Shown here in pieces: positions 44,264-53,418 of a DNA stretch of 64,000 nucleotides; within the stretch, counting starts at the first letter, position 1, and each line of letters begins with the position of its first letter. The position numbers and the translations under genes were made by a program. The stretch covers positions 1-64,000 of the forward strand of contig JBGSKC010000058.1 of NCBI GenBank assembly GCA_041741415.1, read 5' to 3'. The notes under the pieces are model-generated. The model had not been told where the DNA came from. It saw only the letters and a program-made list of their open reading frames with translations, and made no database searches. The stretch comes from JANQTF01 sp041741415 (GTDB lineage: Bacteria; Bacteroidota; Bacteroidia; J057).

Positions 44264-44944
44264 ATGGTCATATTCAGATTCCGCATCCTGATCCTCTCCG
44301 CATTTCTTGCGCTTTCTTTGATTGCCTGCAATGAAGATGCCCGACAGCAAGGGGCCGCCGCCCTCCAGGATCCCCGCTACGAGATTATTCCTGCCTTGCT
44401 GCAAGACAGCCAGTGGTATTATTTTTCCTCTTTTGTCGGAGAAAAACCTGGGAAGCGAGACAGCCTTCGCCGCAGCCTCCGCTCTCTTGGAGAAGGGCAG
44501 TATGTTCAGTATGAGTTATATAACACCTTCACCAGCCCCAAGGGTGTCCTGGAGCTGGATGTCCTGGAAAGTATGATTGACACTGGCGATTCAGTGTTAA
44601 GGCAAAAAGTTCGCGACCAGCGCTTTGAATTTGCCGGGGACTCGCTAAAGCTCATTCGCTTTGATACACAAGGACTGGCGCTTCACGAGGTCTATGAAGT
44701 TCCGGTCGCCGATACTGTGTACCGGGTTTATAACCTATATGGGTTTGCCCATCAAAGCGACTACACGCCCACGCATCGCGTGTTTTGGACCGAGGCCTTC
44801 GGGTCTTTCCTTTTCTGGTATGGCGACTGGAGCACCCACGAACTAACCCATACCAGCTTCCCAATAAATCAGGACGCCTTGCTGGCTTTGCGTGCTGAAA
44901 TTCGCCAAAGACTCGCCATTCCTTTTCCACCCACACAGAACTAA
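44264..44944 (+). CDS. Lipoprotein of unknown function
   Basis: A 226-residue lipoprotein. The signal peptide ends in a lipobox (LALSLIAC, Cys22). The mature part has mixed beta strands and aromatic residues (YYFSSFVGE, YGFAHQSDYTPTHRVFW) with no recognised domain; it resembles no named family. It probably sits in the inner or outer membrane facing the periplasm. Convergent with the ROK kinase gene. Confidence 0.65.
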   Translation: MVIFRFRILILSAFLALSLIACNEDARQQGAAALQDPRYEIIPALLQDSQWYYFSSFVGEKPGKRDSLRRSLRSLGEGQYVQYELYNTFTSPKGVLELDVLESMIDTGDSVLRQKVRDQRFEFAGDSLKLIRFDTQGLALHEVYEVPVADTVYRVYNLYGFAHQSDYTPTHRVFWTEAFGSFLFWYGDWSTHELTHTSFPINQDALLALRAEIRQRLAIPFPPTQN

Positions 44945-45005
44945 GGGGCCAGGACCATTACCCCCTGGCTTATTTCTCTGTTGATTGAGCACTTTCCCTC
45001 TTTGC

Positions 45006-45962
45006 CTATCCCAGCTCCTTCCATGCAAGGGCACTGGCGCCAAGGATCGCAGCATCGCTGTCGGGCAAATGTGAGGGAACCAGCTTGACTTTGTTTTTGT
45101 AGATGGAGAGCAAATTATTCTCCATATGCTTGTAGGTTGGATCCAGGATCCATTTGCCGGCTTTTGCCACACCACCAAACAAGAAAATAGTTTCCGGGCT
45201 GAAGAAAGCCACGAGATCTGCTAGGGACTCGCCCAGAATTTTTCCTGTGTACTCGAAGGCAGACATTGCTACCGGGTCTCCGGCTTCCGCCGCATCAAAA
45301 ATGTGCTTGGGCGTGAGGTCTTCAGGCAAAATGTGACGAAGATCGCTCCCGGCCTGGCTCCCGGCCAGCTCTTCCTGGACCGTAGTAACAAGCCCTCTTG
45401 CGGCAGCGTAAGTTTCGACACAGCCTTTACGACCGCAGGTACACATGCGACCGCCGCGAACGGCGATGACGTGCCCAAATTCGCCGGCAAAGCCATCGTG
45501 CCCATATACGAGGCTTCCATTTACCACAAATCCGCTCCCGACTCCGGTGCCAAGAGCAATGATGGCGAAGTCCTTCATGCCTTTGGCTCCGCCGTAGATC
45601 ATTTCTCCGATCGCAGCTGCATTGGCGTCGTTGGTAACGGCAACAGGAAGACCGAAATGACGCTGAAACAACTCAGCCAATGGAATCACACCCTTCCAGC
45701 GAAGATTAGGCGCTTGCTCAATGGTTCCTGTATAATAGTTTGCATTGGGGGCGCCAATGCCGATCCCGCGAACAACAACTTCCTGGCCAAGATGCCCTTT
45801 TAATTCTTCTATCGCCTCGCAAACTGCCGCCACATAGTCTTCAATCAGGGCATGCTCCCGGGTTGACATGGAGGAGTCTCCCAGCAAATTGCCGTCGTGG
45901 TCTACAAAGCCATACTTTGTGTTCGTTCCGCCAATGTCGATCCCAATGGTGACCTCTTTCAT
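45006..45962 (-). CDS. ROK-family sugar kinase (probable glucokinase)
   Basis: A 318-residue kinase. ATP-binding GIDIGGTNTKYGFVD, sugar-binding and catalytic VTNDANAAAIGE, GTGVGSGFVVNG, GEFGHVIAV and the ROK zinc motif CTCGRKGCVET are present. It phosphorylates glucose or another hexose with ATP. Start ATG 45962 gives the standard N-terminus. Divergent from the asparaginase-like gene, with a shared upstream region of 180 bases. Confidence 0.9.
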   Translation of the reverse strand: MKEVTIGIDIGGTNTKYGFVDHDGNLLGDSSMSTREHALIEDYVAAVCEAIEELKGHLGQEVVVRGIGIGAPNANYYTGTIEQAPNLRWKGVIPLAELFQRHFGLPVAVTNDANAAAIGEMIYGGAKGMKDFAIIALGTGVGSGFVVNGSLVYGHDGFAGEFGHVIAVRGGRMCTCGRKGCVETYAAARGLVTTVQEELAGSQAGSDLRHILPEDLTPKHIFDAAEAGDPVAMSAFEYTGKILGESLADLVAFFSPETIFLFGGVAKAGKWILDPTYKHMENNLLSIYKNKVKLVPSHLPDSDAAILGASALAWKELG

Positions 45963-46141
45963 GTAGTAATAGATTGTAAATGGTGTTCCCCAACGAAATT
46001 AACCAAAGGCGGCATTTGTGCAAAACCCATGTATGCAGATGTCGGGAGATGTCAAAGTTGGGAATAATTTCATCAGCATGATACCTATGGTTGCGGCTTT
46101 CTTATTAGCTTTTGCCTCTACACCAACTCAATCTTTGCTTC

Positions 46142-47131
46142 ATGCTCAACAGAAGGTCGTTTATCAAAATGGGAGGAGCGGCTGCAGCCCTCGGAACGGT
46201 TTCTCTGACTGCCTGCGCCTCCAGCGAGGAGCAAACAGCACCCACCAGCATTCGCAAGCCTGTGGTATTGTCTACCTGGGAGCACGGTTTGGCTGCCAAT
46301 GAAGCCGCCTGGACCATACTGGCAAACGGTGGCCGCGCACTGGATGCCGTGGAAGCCGGAGTAAAGGTTTCGGAGGCGGATCCCGCCATTACTTCCGTTG
46401 GCATAGGTGGCTGGCCCGACCGCTCAGGAACAGTAACCCTGGATGCCTGCATCATGGATGAGCGGGGCCAATGCGGCTCTGTTGCCTGTTTACAGGATAT
46501 TCTCCACCCCATTTCCGTGGCCAGAAAGGTAATGGAAGAAACCCCTCATGTGATGCTGGTGGGACCAGGCGCCAAGCAGTTTGCCCTGGAAAAAGGATTT
46601 CAGGAAGTAAACCTGCTGACCCCGGAGGCGGAATCGAAATGGAAAGAATGGATGGACGAACACGGGAAAGAATTGCCCAAGGCCATCATTAACATTGAAA
46701 ACCACGATACGATCGGCATGGTGGCCCTTGATCAGGAGGGCAACCTATCAGGAGCCTGCACCACGAGCGGCGCGGCATGGAAGCTACCCGGAAGGGTAGG
46801 GGACTCTCCCATCATCGGCGCAGGGTTGTATGTGGATAACGAAGTAGGCGGTGCTGCGGCCACTGGCTGGGGTGAAGCCGTGATCCGTGCTGTGGGCTGC
46901 TTCCTGGTGGTGGAGTTCATGCGGCAGGGCAATGATCCGGAAACAGCCTGCCGCCTCGCCGTAGAGCGGGTGATCAGCAAAAATCCCGACTGGCAGGAGA
47001 TTCAGGTAGGTTTTATCGCCCTCAACAAAGCCGGGCAGGTTGGCAGCTTTTGTATTCAGCCTGGTTTCGATTATGCAGTTTACTCTCCTGAGTCTGGCAA
47101 CCAGCTGATCCCTGCCAAAAGCAGGCTGTAA
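46142..47131 (+). CDS. Glycosylasparaginase/isoaspartyl peptidase family Ntn-hydrolase, probably Tat-exported
   Basis: A 329-residue enzyme of the N(4)-(beta-N-acetylglucosaminyl)-L-asparaginase (AGA) family. The N-terminus has a Tat-type signal (NRRSFIKMGGAAAALG) and a possible lipobox (TAC). The autoproteolysis site and new N-terminal Thr are in HDTIGMVALD, followed by TTSGAAWKLPGRVGDSPI and the substrate loop. Such enzymes cleave N-linked sugar-asparagine bonds. A longer frame starts at 46112 but ATG 46142 precedes the twin arginines. Convergent with a paralogous enzyme. Confidence 0.88.
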   Translation: MLNRRSFIKMGGAAAALGTVSLTACASSEEQTAPTSIRKPVVLSTWEHGLAANEAAWTILANGGRALDAVEAGVKVSEADPAITSVGIGGWPDRSGTVTLDACIMDERGQCGSVACLQDILHPISVARKVMEETPHVMLVGPGAKQFALEKGFQEVNLLTPEAESKWKEWMDEHGKELPKAIINIENHDTIGMVALDQEGNLSGACTTSGAAWKLPGRVGDSPIIGAGLYVDNEVGGAAATGWGEAVIRAVGCFLVVEFMRQGNDPETACRLAVERVISKNPDWQEIQVGFIALNKAGQVGSFCIQPGFDYAVYSPESGNQLIPAKSRL

Positions 47132-47139
47132 TTACCCGG

Positions 47140-48132
47140 TCATTCTTCTCTGAAAATGCCGATAAACTGCTCCCCCGACGAGGTGCGGTAGCCCCTGTAC
47201 ATGCCTTCGGAATTGAAGGGCATAGCGATGTTGCCCGCTGCATCCAAAGCGATCAATCCGCCATCGCCGCCTGCCTCCGCGAGTTTTTGCATGACAACCA
47301 TGTCAGCTGCTTCTGCCAGGGGTAAACCTCCATACTCCATCATGGCAGCCACATCGTAGGCCACCACCCATCGAATGAAAAACTCGCCGTGCCCCGTGCA
47401 GGAAACTGCACAGGTGCGGTTATCGGCGAAAGTGCCGGCCCCGATCACGGGAGAGTCGCCCACCCTGCCAAATCGCTTGTTGCTCATGCCGCCTGTAGAA
47501 GTTCCCGCAGCCAGGTTCCCCGCAAGGTCAAGTGCCACACATCCCACTGTTCCGAATTTTTTCTCCAGCGGGGCCCCGTCGTTTCCCTCGGCTTCCTTGC
47601 CCTGCTGAGAACGGAGCAACCGAAGGCGGCTTTCGGTAATGAAAAACTGATTATTGACCTGCTCAAGGCCCTGGCTGCGGGCGAACTCTTCTGCTCCTGG
47701 TCCGGCCAGCATCACGTGTGGCGATCCGTCCATCACCCTTCTCGCGGCACTGATGGGGTGCCTCGTGGTTTGCAGACCCGCCACTGCACCTGCTTTTCGG
47801 TCCTGGCCCGTCATAAACGAAGCATCCAGCTCTGCGCGACCTTCGGCATTCAGCACCGCACCCCTGCCTGCGTTAAACAACGGGTTGTCTTCGAGAAAAC
47901 GAATAGTAGCTTCGACTGCATCTGCACTGGAGCCGCCATTCGCCAGCAGGCCCGCGCCGATGTCGAGGGCAGAATCAAGTGCAGCACGGTAACTGGCCTC
48001 CTGTTCGGGGCTAATGTTGCTCCGGTTGATGATACCGGCACCGCCATGGATGACGATAACCCACTGGTTCTGAGCTGTAAGGGTATTGGCCATGGATATC
48101 AAAACGGCCGCAAGGAAGGCAGTTAGTTTCAT
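47140..48132 (-). CDS. Isoaspartyl peptidase / L-asparaginase family Ntn-hydrolase, Sec-exported
   Basis: A 330-residue plant-type asparaginase/isoaspartyl aminopeptidase. A Sec signal (MKLTAFLAAVLISMANTLTAQ), an early HGGAG motif, the Thr nucleophile in FGTVGCVALD, and GTSTGGMSNKRFGRVGDSPVIGAGT are all present. It should be exported and cleave isoaspartyl dipeptides or asparagine. It is convergent with and related to the AGA-like gene, with an 8-base gap. Start 48132 was chosen over 48174 to place the signal peptide first. Confidence 0.88.
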   Translation of the reverse strand: MKLTAFLAAVLISMANTLTAQNQWVIVIHGGAGIINRSNISPEQEASYRAALDSALDIGAGLLANGGSSADAVEATIRFLEDNPLFNAGRGAVLNAEGRAELDASFMTGQDRKAGAVAGLQTTRHPISAARRVMDGSPHVMLAGPGAEEFARSQGLEQVNNQFFITESRLRLLRSQQGKEAEGNDGAPLEKKFGTVGCVALDLAGNLAAGTSTGGMSNKRFGRVGDSPVIGAGTFADNRTCAVSCTGHGEFFIRWVVAYDVAAMMEYGGLPLAEAADMVVMQKLAEAGGDGGLIALDAAGNIAMPFNSEGMYRGYRTSSGEQFIGIFREE

Positions 48133-48174
48133 AGTTGCAGAAGGTAAAAGATGGGGAGTAGAATGCGGGGGCAA

Positions 48175-48873
48175 TCAGCCGAATTTTCTGCCTTCAAAGG
48201 TGAACGTTTCTCCGATTTGGGGAAGCGTAAGGGCAATACCTGCTGCTTCAAAGGCTGCCTGGGTGGCGTCGTGGTCGATTTTGATGTATCCAAAGGTGTC
48301 GAAATGCATTCCCACAATCTGCATGCAATCGATCCATTGCGCTGCAATCACTGCTTCCTGCGGCCCCATGGTGAAGTTGCCGCCCAGGCAAAGGAAGGCC
48401 AGGTCAATGTCATACAATTCGCCAAACATCTTCATGTCATAGGTAAGCGCGGTGTCGCCAGAATAATAAATGGTTTTCCCCTCAGCCTGGATCAGGAAAC
48501 CACCGGGGTTGCCGCCATAGCTGCCGTCGGGCATAGAGCTGGAGTGGATGGCATTTACATACTGCACCTTGCCGAAGTCGAAAGTCCAGGTTCCGCCGTG
48601 ATTCATGGGGTGAGTGGCATCACAGCCTTGCTTTTCGAGCCAGGCACAGATTTCAAAATTAGCAACTGCAACCGCTCCGGTGCGCTTGAGGATGGAAACG
48701 GCATCGGCTACATGGTCTCCATGACCGTGGGACAGAAGCAGGTAGTCGCAGGGAATTTGCTCAACGTCAATGTCTTTGGCCAGGTCGTTGAGAGAAATAA
48801 AAGGATCAAACACAAGGTTTTTTCCGCCGATTTGGAGGCCGAAGCTGCTGTGACCGTAGTAGGTGATTTTCAT
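48175..48873 (-). CDS. UPF0173-type metallo-beta-lactamase-fold hydrolase
   Basis: A 232-residue metal-dependent hydrolase. Start MKITYYGHSSFGLQIGG; metal-binding motif SHGHGDHVAD, then His in NHGGTW, Asp in YSGDTAL and the terminal MHFDTFGYI. This is the family called metal-dependent hydrolase or UPF0173, with a UlaG-like fold. Cytoplasmic; physiological substrate unknown. About 40 bases upstream of the Ntn-hydrolase gene on the same strand, so cotranscription is likely. Confidence 0.87.
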   Translation of the reverse strand: MKITYYGHSSFGLQIGGKNLVFDPFISLNDLAKDIDVEQIPCDYLLLSHGHGDHVADAVSILKRTGAVAVANFEICAWLEKQGCDATHPMNHGGTWTFDFGKVQYVNAIHSSSMPDGSYGGNPGGFLIQAEGKTIYYSGDTALTYDMKMFGELYDIDLAFLCLGGNFTMGPQEAVIAAQWIDCMQIVGMHFDTFGYIKIDHDATQAAFEAAGIALTLPQIGETFTFEGRKFG

Positions 48874-49212
48874 CTTGAGGAGGGAGTTGAAAAGGATTTG
48901 ATGGAAAAATACGCCGTGAGATAGTGGGGGGCAAATAAAAGCAAAAGGAAAGTTGAGATAAACTCATGCTGGCATCATGACCAACCGGGGCGGTTTTTGT
49001 TAAGTGAATGATTGGAAAAAATGCCTGCGGCAGTGAAAGAGCATGTTGATTGACAGGCAAAAACCCACGAATAACCTGGTCAGGCGATGTTGACCGTTGG
49101 TTGGCATAAAAGCCCCTTCTCCCAGACGGTTATGGGGTCAAAATTTCGGTGCACGGGAAAGAAAAGAAAGAGATATTAGGTCTGATCCTTCACCTACTAC
49201 CCGCGAACAAAT
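48874..49212. other. Intergenic region, divergent promoters expected
   Basis: About 340 bases between divergent genes. I see no gene or clear hairpin; it should hold the promoters of the MBL-fold and PhyH genes. Confidence 0.35.
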
Positions 49213-50196
49213 ATGGAACAGCAAAATCCCTCCATGGCACCGTCCATGATCCCCGGCAATGCGCATCAGGACATTCCCGGTAACCCATCCACTGCCAAAA
49301 GCAGTGTAGTCCAGCTTCGCAAAGAGGCCTCTGCCGAATCACTGCGGGTGCTGAGTCCGGAAGACTGGGCCTTTTGGCTGCACAATGGCTATGTGGTGGT
49401 TAAGCAAGCGGTTTCAAGAGAGCAGGCGGCTGCCACTGCTGCTTTTTTGTGGGAATTCGAGGAAAAAGATCCTGCCGACCCAGGTACCTGGTACACGCCC
49501 CCCAGGGCAGAAATGAAAATGAAAGAGCTCACCGGGACCGGCATGGTGGAGGTATACAATCACCAGTATTTGTGGAACAATCGCCAGATGCAGCGGGTAT
49601 ATGATGCCTTTGTTGACATATGGGGCACCGGGAAACTGTGGGTGACCATCGATCGGGCCAACCTCAATTTTCCCATCCGCCCGGGGTTCGAATACAAGGG
49701 CTTCATTCATTGGGATTATGATCCCGAAACGAAGCCGCAGAACGTTCAGGGCGTCCTGGCCCTCGCCGATCAGACAGATGAAAACATGGGAGGCTTTCAG
49801 TGCATTCCGGAGCTGTTTCGCACCTATGACACCTGGAAGCTGACCCAGCCCGCGGATCGCAACCGGTTTCAGCCCGACGTGAAGGGGCTGGAGCAGCATC
49901 TTGTGAAAGTGCCGCTTGAAGCTGGTGACCTACTCATTTTTCACAGCGCCCAGCCTCATGGCATTCGCCCTAATCTTTCAGAAAACATGGTCAGGATTGC
50001 TCAATACATCTCGATGATGCCAGCAGAGGAGGACAATGAGCCTCTCCGTGAATGGCGGATCAATTCCTGGAAAAACCGCATTGCTCCCGAGGGTTATGCC
50101 TTTCCGGGTGATCCACGGGGATGGGAACAAACCAGATATGGAACTGCTGAGCTTTCTATTCTGGGTGAAAAACTGCTCGGCCTTAAGCCCTGGTAG
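49213..50196 (+). CDS. Phytanoyl-CoA dioxygenase (PhyH) family oxygenase
   Basis: A 327-residue Fe(II)/2-oxoglutarate-dependent oxygenase-like protein. The fold is indicated by the N-terminal WLHNGYVVVKQAVSREQ, iron ligands HWD (in GFIHWDYDPE) and the distal His in FHSAQPHGIRPN with a following Arg for 2-oxoglutarate. PhyH-type enzymes hydroxylate small molecules; substrate unknown. A 50-residue N-terminal Ser/Pro-rich extension precedes the domain. No neighbour indicates a pathway. Confidence 0.85.
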   Translation: MEQQNPSMAPSMIPGNAHQDIPGNPSTAKSSVVQLRKEASAESLRVLSPEDWAFWLHNGYVVVKQAVSREQAAATAAFLWEFEEKDPADPGTWYTPPRAEMKMKELTGTGMVEVYNHQYLWNNRQMQRVYDAFVDIWGTGKLWVTIDRANLNFPIRPGFEYKGFIHWDYDPETKPQNVQGVLALADQTDENMGGFQCIPELFRTYDTWKLTQPADRNRFQPDVKGLEQHLVKVPLEAGDLLIFHSAQPHGIRPNLSENMVRIAQYISMMPAEEDNEPLREWRINSWKNRIAPEGYAFPGDPRGWEQTRYGTAELSILGEKLLGLKPW

Positions 50197-50280
50197 CCTG
50201 GAAGTATGTCTTTCCGGAGCTATTCCCGGTAAATTGGGCAGGCCGGGGGCTTGCCTTTATTTTTTTGTTACCTTCCCTTC

Positions 50281-50856
50281 ATGATCCGATCGCTTCTCTT
50301 CGCGTTAATGATTGTATTGGCGGGCATGGCCATGCCTGGCTGCTTTCAAATTCGCCCGGTTGAACCGCCGGGGACCCTCAACTCCGATTGGGTGTCTCCG
50401 ACCGATCATCTCATTTTGCTGGACAACCTCCGCAGGGCAGTGGGCCAGGGAAATACTCAGAATTACCTTCGTTGTTTCCAGGCAGAGGAGTTTCGCTTCC
50501 TTCCTGTAGCCAGGTTGTTTAATGATAATGAATCGGTGTGGGCAAACTGGTCGGTGCTCGATGAGCAGAATTACTTCCAGAATGTGCTCAATGACCTCTC
50601 TGTCTCCAACAGCAATAACTTGATTTTGAGCCAGACAGACCTCCGGGATGTTAGCTCAGATTCGCTCACTTACGTTGGCAACTATACCCTGAGGATCAAC
50701 CACCAGGATACCAGCCTCAGCACCCTGTTCACGGGCCAGATCCAGTTGCTGATTCGCCGAAATGCCTTTAACGAATGGGAGATTCACCGCTGGGCTGATA
50801 TAGAAATTGCCGCTGACAGCAGCTGGAGCCAACTGAAAATCAGGTATGTGCAGTAA
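50281..50856 (+). CDS. Lipoprotein of unknown function (1)
   Basis: A 191-residue lipoprotein: signal peptide with lipobox MPGC (Cys21). The mature part reads like an NTF2/SnoaL-type or similar alpha/beta fold (LILLDNLRRAVGQGNTQNYL, then beta strands LTYVGNYTLRINH, IQLLIRRNAFNEWEIHRWAD). It is related in layout to the next gene, which overlaps by 11 bases. Start ATG 50281; a TACCTTCC element ends 5 bases upstream, so the transcript may be nearly leaderless. Confidence 0.72.
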   Translation: MIRSLLFALMIVLAGMAMPGCFQIRPVEPPGTLNSDWVSPTDHLILLDNLRRAVGQGNTQNYLRCFQAEEFRFLPVARLFNDNESVWANWSVLDEQNYFQNVLNDLSVSNSNNLILSQTDLRDVSSDSLTYVGNYTLRINHQDTSLSTLFTGQIQLLIRRNAFNEWEIHRWADIEIAADSSWSQLKIRYVQ

Positions 50857-51361
50857 AAAAGCAAATTGGGTAGTGGGATTGGTGGGCTGGCTTGCCCTGG
50901 CCAGTTGCAATCCGTTTGCCCCGGCTCAGGATCCCAACGGCCTTGCAAATGTGAACCTGCTGGGCGATCCTACCCAGGTGGAGGGTTTTTTTCAGTTGTT
51001 TAAAAATGCCTATGAACTCCGCGACACTAGTTTGTATGGGAGGCTCTTTTCCAAAGATTTTGAGTTCGTTTATTACGACGCGGACCTCGGACAGGAGATT
51101 CGCTGGGATCGCGACACAGAACTGAGTATTTCCTACAACTTGTTTCAGTCTGTTCTGCAAATTACCCTCGACTGGAACTACTATTCCCAGCTCGACACCA
51201 CAGAAACGGAGGCCTCGGTTATTCGCAACTTCAATCTCATGATTGAGCAGGATGAACAGAATGTGTTTTCCGGTTCGGGGAGGGCAAGGCTCCGGTTGAA
51301 ACGCGAACGGGCAGGCGATGCCTGGCAGGCGTATTATTGGTTTGATGACTCAGATTTTTGA
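50846..51361 (+). CDS. Lipoprotein of unknown function (2)
   Basis: A 171-residue lipoprotein with lipobox LASC (Cys21). Pattern like the upstream paralogue: FFQLFKNAYELRDTSLYGRLFSKDFEFVYYDAD helix-strand, then strands ending in RLRLKRERAGDAWQAYYWFDDSDF. Overlaps the preceding gene by 11 bases and is translationally coupled. A lipid-transfer or envelope role near the PAP2 genes is a guess. Confidence 0.72.
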   Translation: MCSKKANWVVGLVGWLALASCNPFAPAQDPNGLANVNLLGDPTQVEGFFQLFKNAYELRDTSLYGRLFSKDFEFVYYDADLGQEIRWDRDTELSISYNLFQSVLQITLDWNYYSQLDTTETEASVIRNFNLMIEQDEQNVFSGSGRARLRLKRERAGDAWQAYYWFDDSDF

Positions 51362-51375
51362 GCAGTTTTGCAGCC

Positions 51376-52107
51376 ATGAATGGGTTGTTTCCTCCTTTCC
51401 CCCTGGTAAATCCTGCTGCATGGCGCAGTTTTTCCCTCGTGCTCGGGCTTGAAATTCTGCTTCTCGTTTTGTTGGTTGGTGTGGAAGGATATGAAGGAAG
51501 CTTCATATTACTTCATCTCGATGGAGGCCCATGGCTTGATGCACTTATGCCGCACCTCACGCATCTGGCAGACGGCGCACTGGTGGCGGGATGCCTCGGA
51601 CTATTGCTTGCCCACCGAAACCCCTGGCTGGTTGTAGGAATGATTGTTTCGCTGATGCTGGTAGCCCTGGTGGTGCCTATGATTAAACACGGCTTTTTTC
51701 CAGACTGGCACCGCCCCGCAGCCCGTCTTGGTGATGGGCTGGTTCGGGAGCTTTCCCTCGGAAAAGAACGACTCCACAGCTTTCCTTCGGGGCACAGCAC
51801 CTCAGCTGCCTGTCTGGGGTGGTTCATTGCTGGTTTTGGGGGCCGCAAATGGTGGGGAGCCGCCTGCGCGGTCATGACCTTGCTCCTTGCCTTTACCCGT
51901 GTGTACCTGGGTGTACATTTTCCCGGAGACCTTGCTGCAGGAATGGTCCTGGGTCTGTTGCTGGCCTGGACAGGCACCTGGCTGGTGTGTCTGATAACCT
52001 CTTTCCCGGCTGTCAAAGCGGGGCCGCCGGTTTGGCTGTTGCAGCTAATTAGCGGGTTGGTTTTCCTTGTTGCAGCTGTCCAAACCTGGATTCAATACTA
52101 TCAGTAA
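51376..52107 (+). CDS. PAP2-family membrane phosphatase (1)
   Basis: A 243-residue membrane protein with six helices and the type-2 phosphatidic acid phosphatase motifs: KHGFFPDWHRP (motif 1), PSGHSTSA (motif 2) and TRVYLGVHFPGD (motif 3). It probably dephosphorylates undecaprenyl pyrophosphate or a lipid phosphate. TTG 51358 would add six residues; ATG 51376 is preferred. Followed after 3 bases by a second PAP2 gene. Confidence 0.9.
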   Translation: MNGLFPPFPLVNPAAWRSFSLVLGLEILLLVLLVGVEGYEGSFILLHLDGGPWLDALMPHLTHLADGALVAGCLGLLLAHRNPWLVVGMIVSLMLVALVVPMIKHGFFPDWHRPAARLGDGLVRELSLGKERLHSFPSGHSTSAACLGWFIAGFGGRKWWGAACAVMTLLLAFTRVYLGVHFPGDLAAGMVLGLLLAWTGTWLVCLITSFPAVKAGPPVWLLQLISGLVFLVAAVQTWIQYYQ

Positions 52108-52110
52108 GCG

Positions 52111-52698
52111 ATGATGGAAGCCATACAACAGTTGGATGTGGCGCTGTTTGCCCTGATCAATGGGTGGAACAGTTCATGGATGGACCCCGTCATGGAAACG
52201 CTCAGCAGCAGGGTGGCCTGGATCCCAGCCTATGCTTTTCTTGCCTGGGTACTTTACCGGCAGGGGGGCTGGCAAAATTTACTGATTGTGGGTTTGTTCC
52301 TGGGATTTGCGGTTGTGGTCGCAGACCAGATTGCCTCTAGCCTGATCAAGCCGTGGGCAGAGCGTTACCGGCCATGTCGCCCCGAGGCCGGGCTCGATTT
52401 CGTAGTCCACCTGGTGGATGGTCACTGTGGAGGGAAATATGGGTTTGTGTCTTCCCATGCCGCCAATTTTTTTGCAATGGCCGTCTTTCTAAGCCAGCAG
52501 TTCCAGGTCTGGCGCCACCGATGGCTGTTTTGGGTCCTGGCCGGACTGGCAGCTTACTCCCGGGTTTATCTGGGGGTTCATTATCCCGGCGATATTCTCG
52601 GGGGAGCTTTGGTCGGCCTTTTTGTGGGAGCCGGCTGCTGGTGGGCTTGCCTGGGTATAAAAAAACGAAACAACCAGAAAATGAAGCAGGATCCATGA
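52111..52698 (+). CDS. PAP2-family membrane phosphatase (2)
   Basis: A 195-residue membrane protein with PAP2 motifs KPWAERYRPCRP, SSHAANF (Ser-Ser-His rather than the PSGH of its neighbour) and SRVYLGVHYPGDILGG. Length and helix pattern are those of bacterial undecaprenyl-pyrophosphate-phosphatase-like PAP2 enzymes. Tandem with the preceding gene, with which it shares an operon. Either could recycle the peptidoglycan carrier. Confidence 0.9.
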   Translation: MMEAIQQLDVALFALINGWNSSWMDPVMETLSSRVAWIPAYAFLAWVLYRQGGWQNLLIVGLFLGFAVVVADQIASSLIKPWAERYRPCRPEAGLDFVVHLVDGHCGGKYGFVSSHAANFFAMAVFLSQQFQVWRHRWLFWVLAGLAAYSRVYLGVHYPGDILGGALVGLFVGAGCWWACLGIKKRNNQKMKQDP

Positions 52699-52754
52699 TG
52701 GCCTGACCGCTCCACTTTCTGGTTGGCATCAACCCGGGCCATAAGCCCGATTTG

Positions 52755-53252
52755 TTAAAGACCACTAACCTGCGCAACAAAGGACTCTGTTTTCATCCTT
52801 GGTCCGTGCCTTCTGCTCGTCACCCGAAGGGTACAGTCGTAGTTGTCTCCTTTGCGGATTTTGACAAATTCGATGACCTGATCAAACGTGACAGCAACGT
52901 AGTGAACGCTGGTTCCGGATGCCTCCACCGTTTTGGCATCAAAATCCAGGAGCTTGAGGTAGGCCAGACAAGAGGCCGTAAGCTGGTCTACCTGTTCAGG
53001 ATCTGTAAAAGATCTTTTGTCTTCGATGGCATAGAGGATGCCGTCGAAAAAGCGATAGGAAAGCGTTTGGTTGGGAAAGGCTCTGGCAGTCCAGAGACCA
53101 ACACTATCTTCGCGAAGGTGCTTGAGGTAATCTTTTTCCTCCAGCAAGGTTCGCACAGCGCCGGTGTCGAGGCCAATGCCAATGAAGAGAGCTGATTGAG
53201 AAGAAGCGAAGCAGGGGATCAGAAGCAGAATGAAAGTGTAGAGTTGCCGCAT
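52755..53252 (-). CDS. Secreted hypothetical protein
   Basis: A 165-residue protein with a signal peptide (MRQLYTFILLLIPCFASSQ). The mature protein has mixed alpha/beta character (LRVTSRRHGPRMKTESFVAQ at the end) and no recognised domain. Divergent from pyrG. A start at 53258 (MHMRQ) is also possible. Confidence 0.6.
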   Translation of the reverse strand: MRQLYTFILLLIPCFASSQSALFIGIGLDTGAVRTLLEEKDYLKHLREDSVGLWTARAFPNQTLSYRFFDGILYAIEDKRSFTDPEQVDQLTASCLAYLKLLDFDAKTVEASGTSVHYVAVTFDQVIEFVKIRKGDNYDCTLRVTSRRHGPRMKTESFVAQVSGL

Positions 53253-53418
53253 ATGCAAGGTGTTGTCGGCGATTGGACTGCAAAGTGGGAGAGTTGGGAT
53301 TATTTACATATTGGACTATTCGAAACATCTTACATCCGGATTTATATTGAATCAGTGCATTCCCGTTTCGCATTTCGGAGAAACTGGCTTAGCTTTGAAC
53401 CCCAGAACCAAGGCGATC

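Noticed and set aside
44061..44291. 76-residue frame before the lipoprotein gene
   Set aside because: It overlaps the lipoprotein start and its hydrophobic start looks like chance; no family resemblance.
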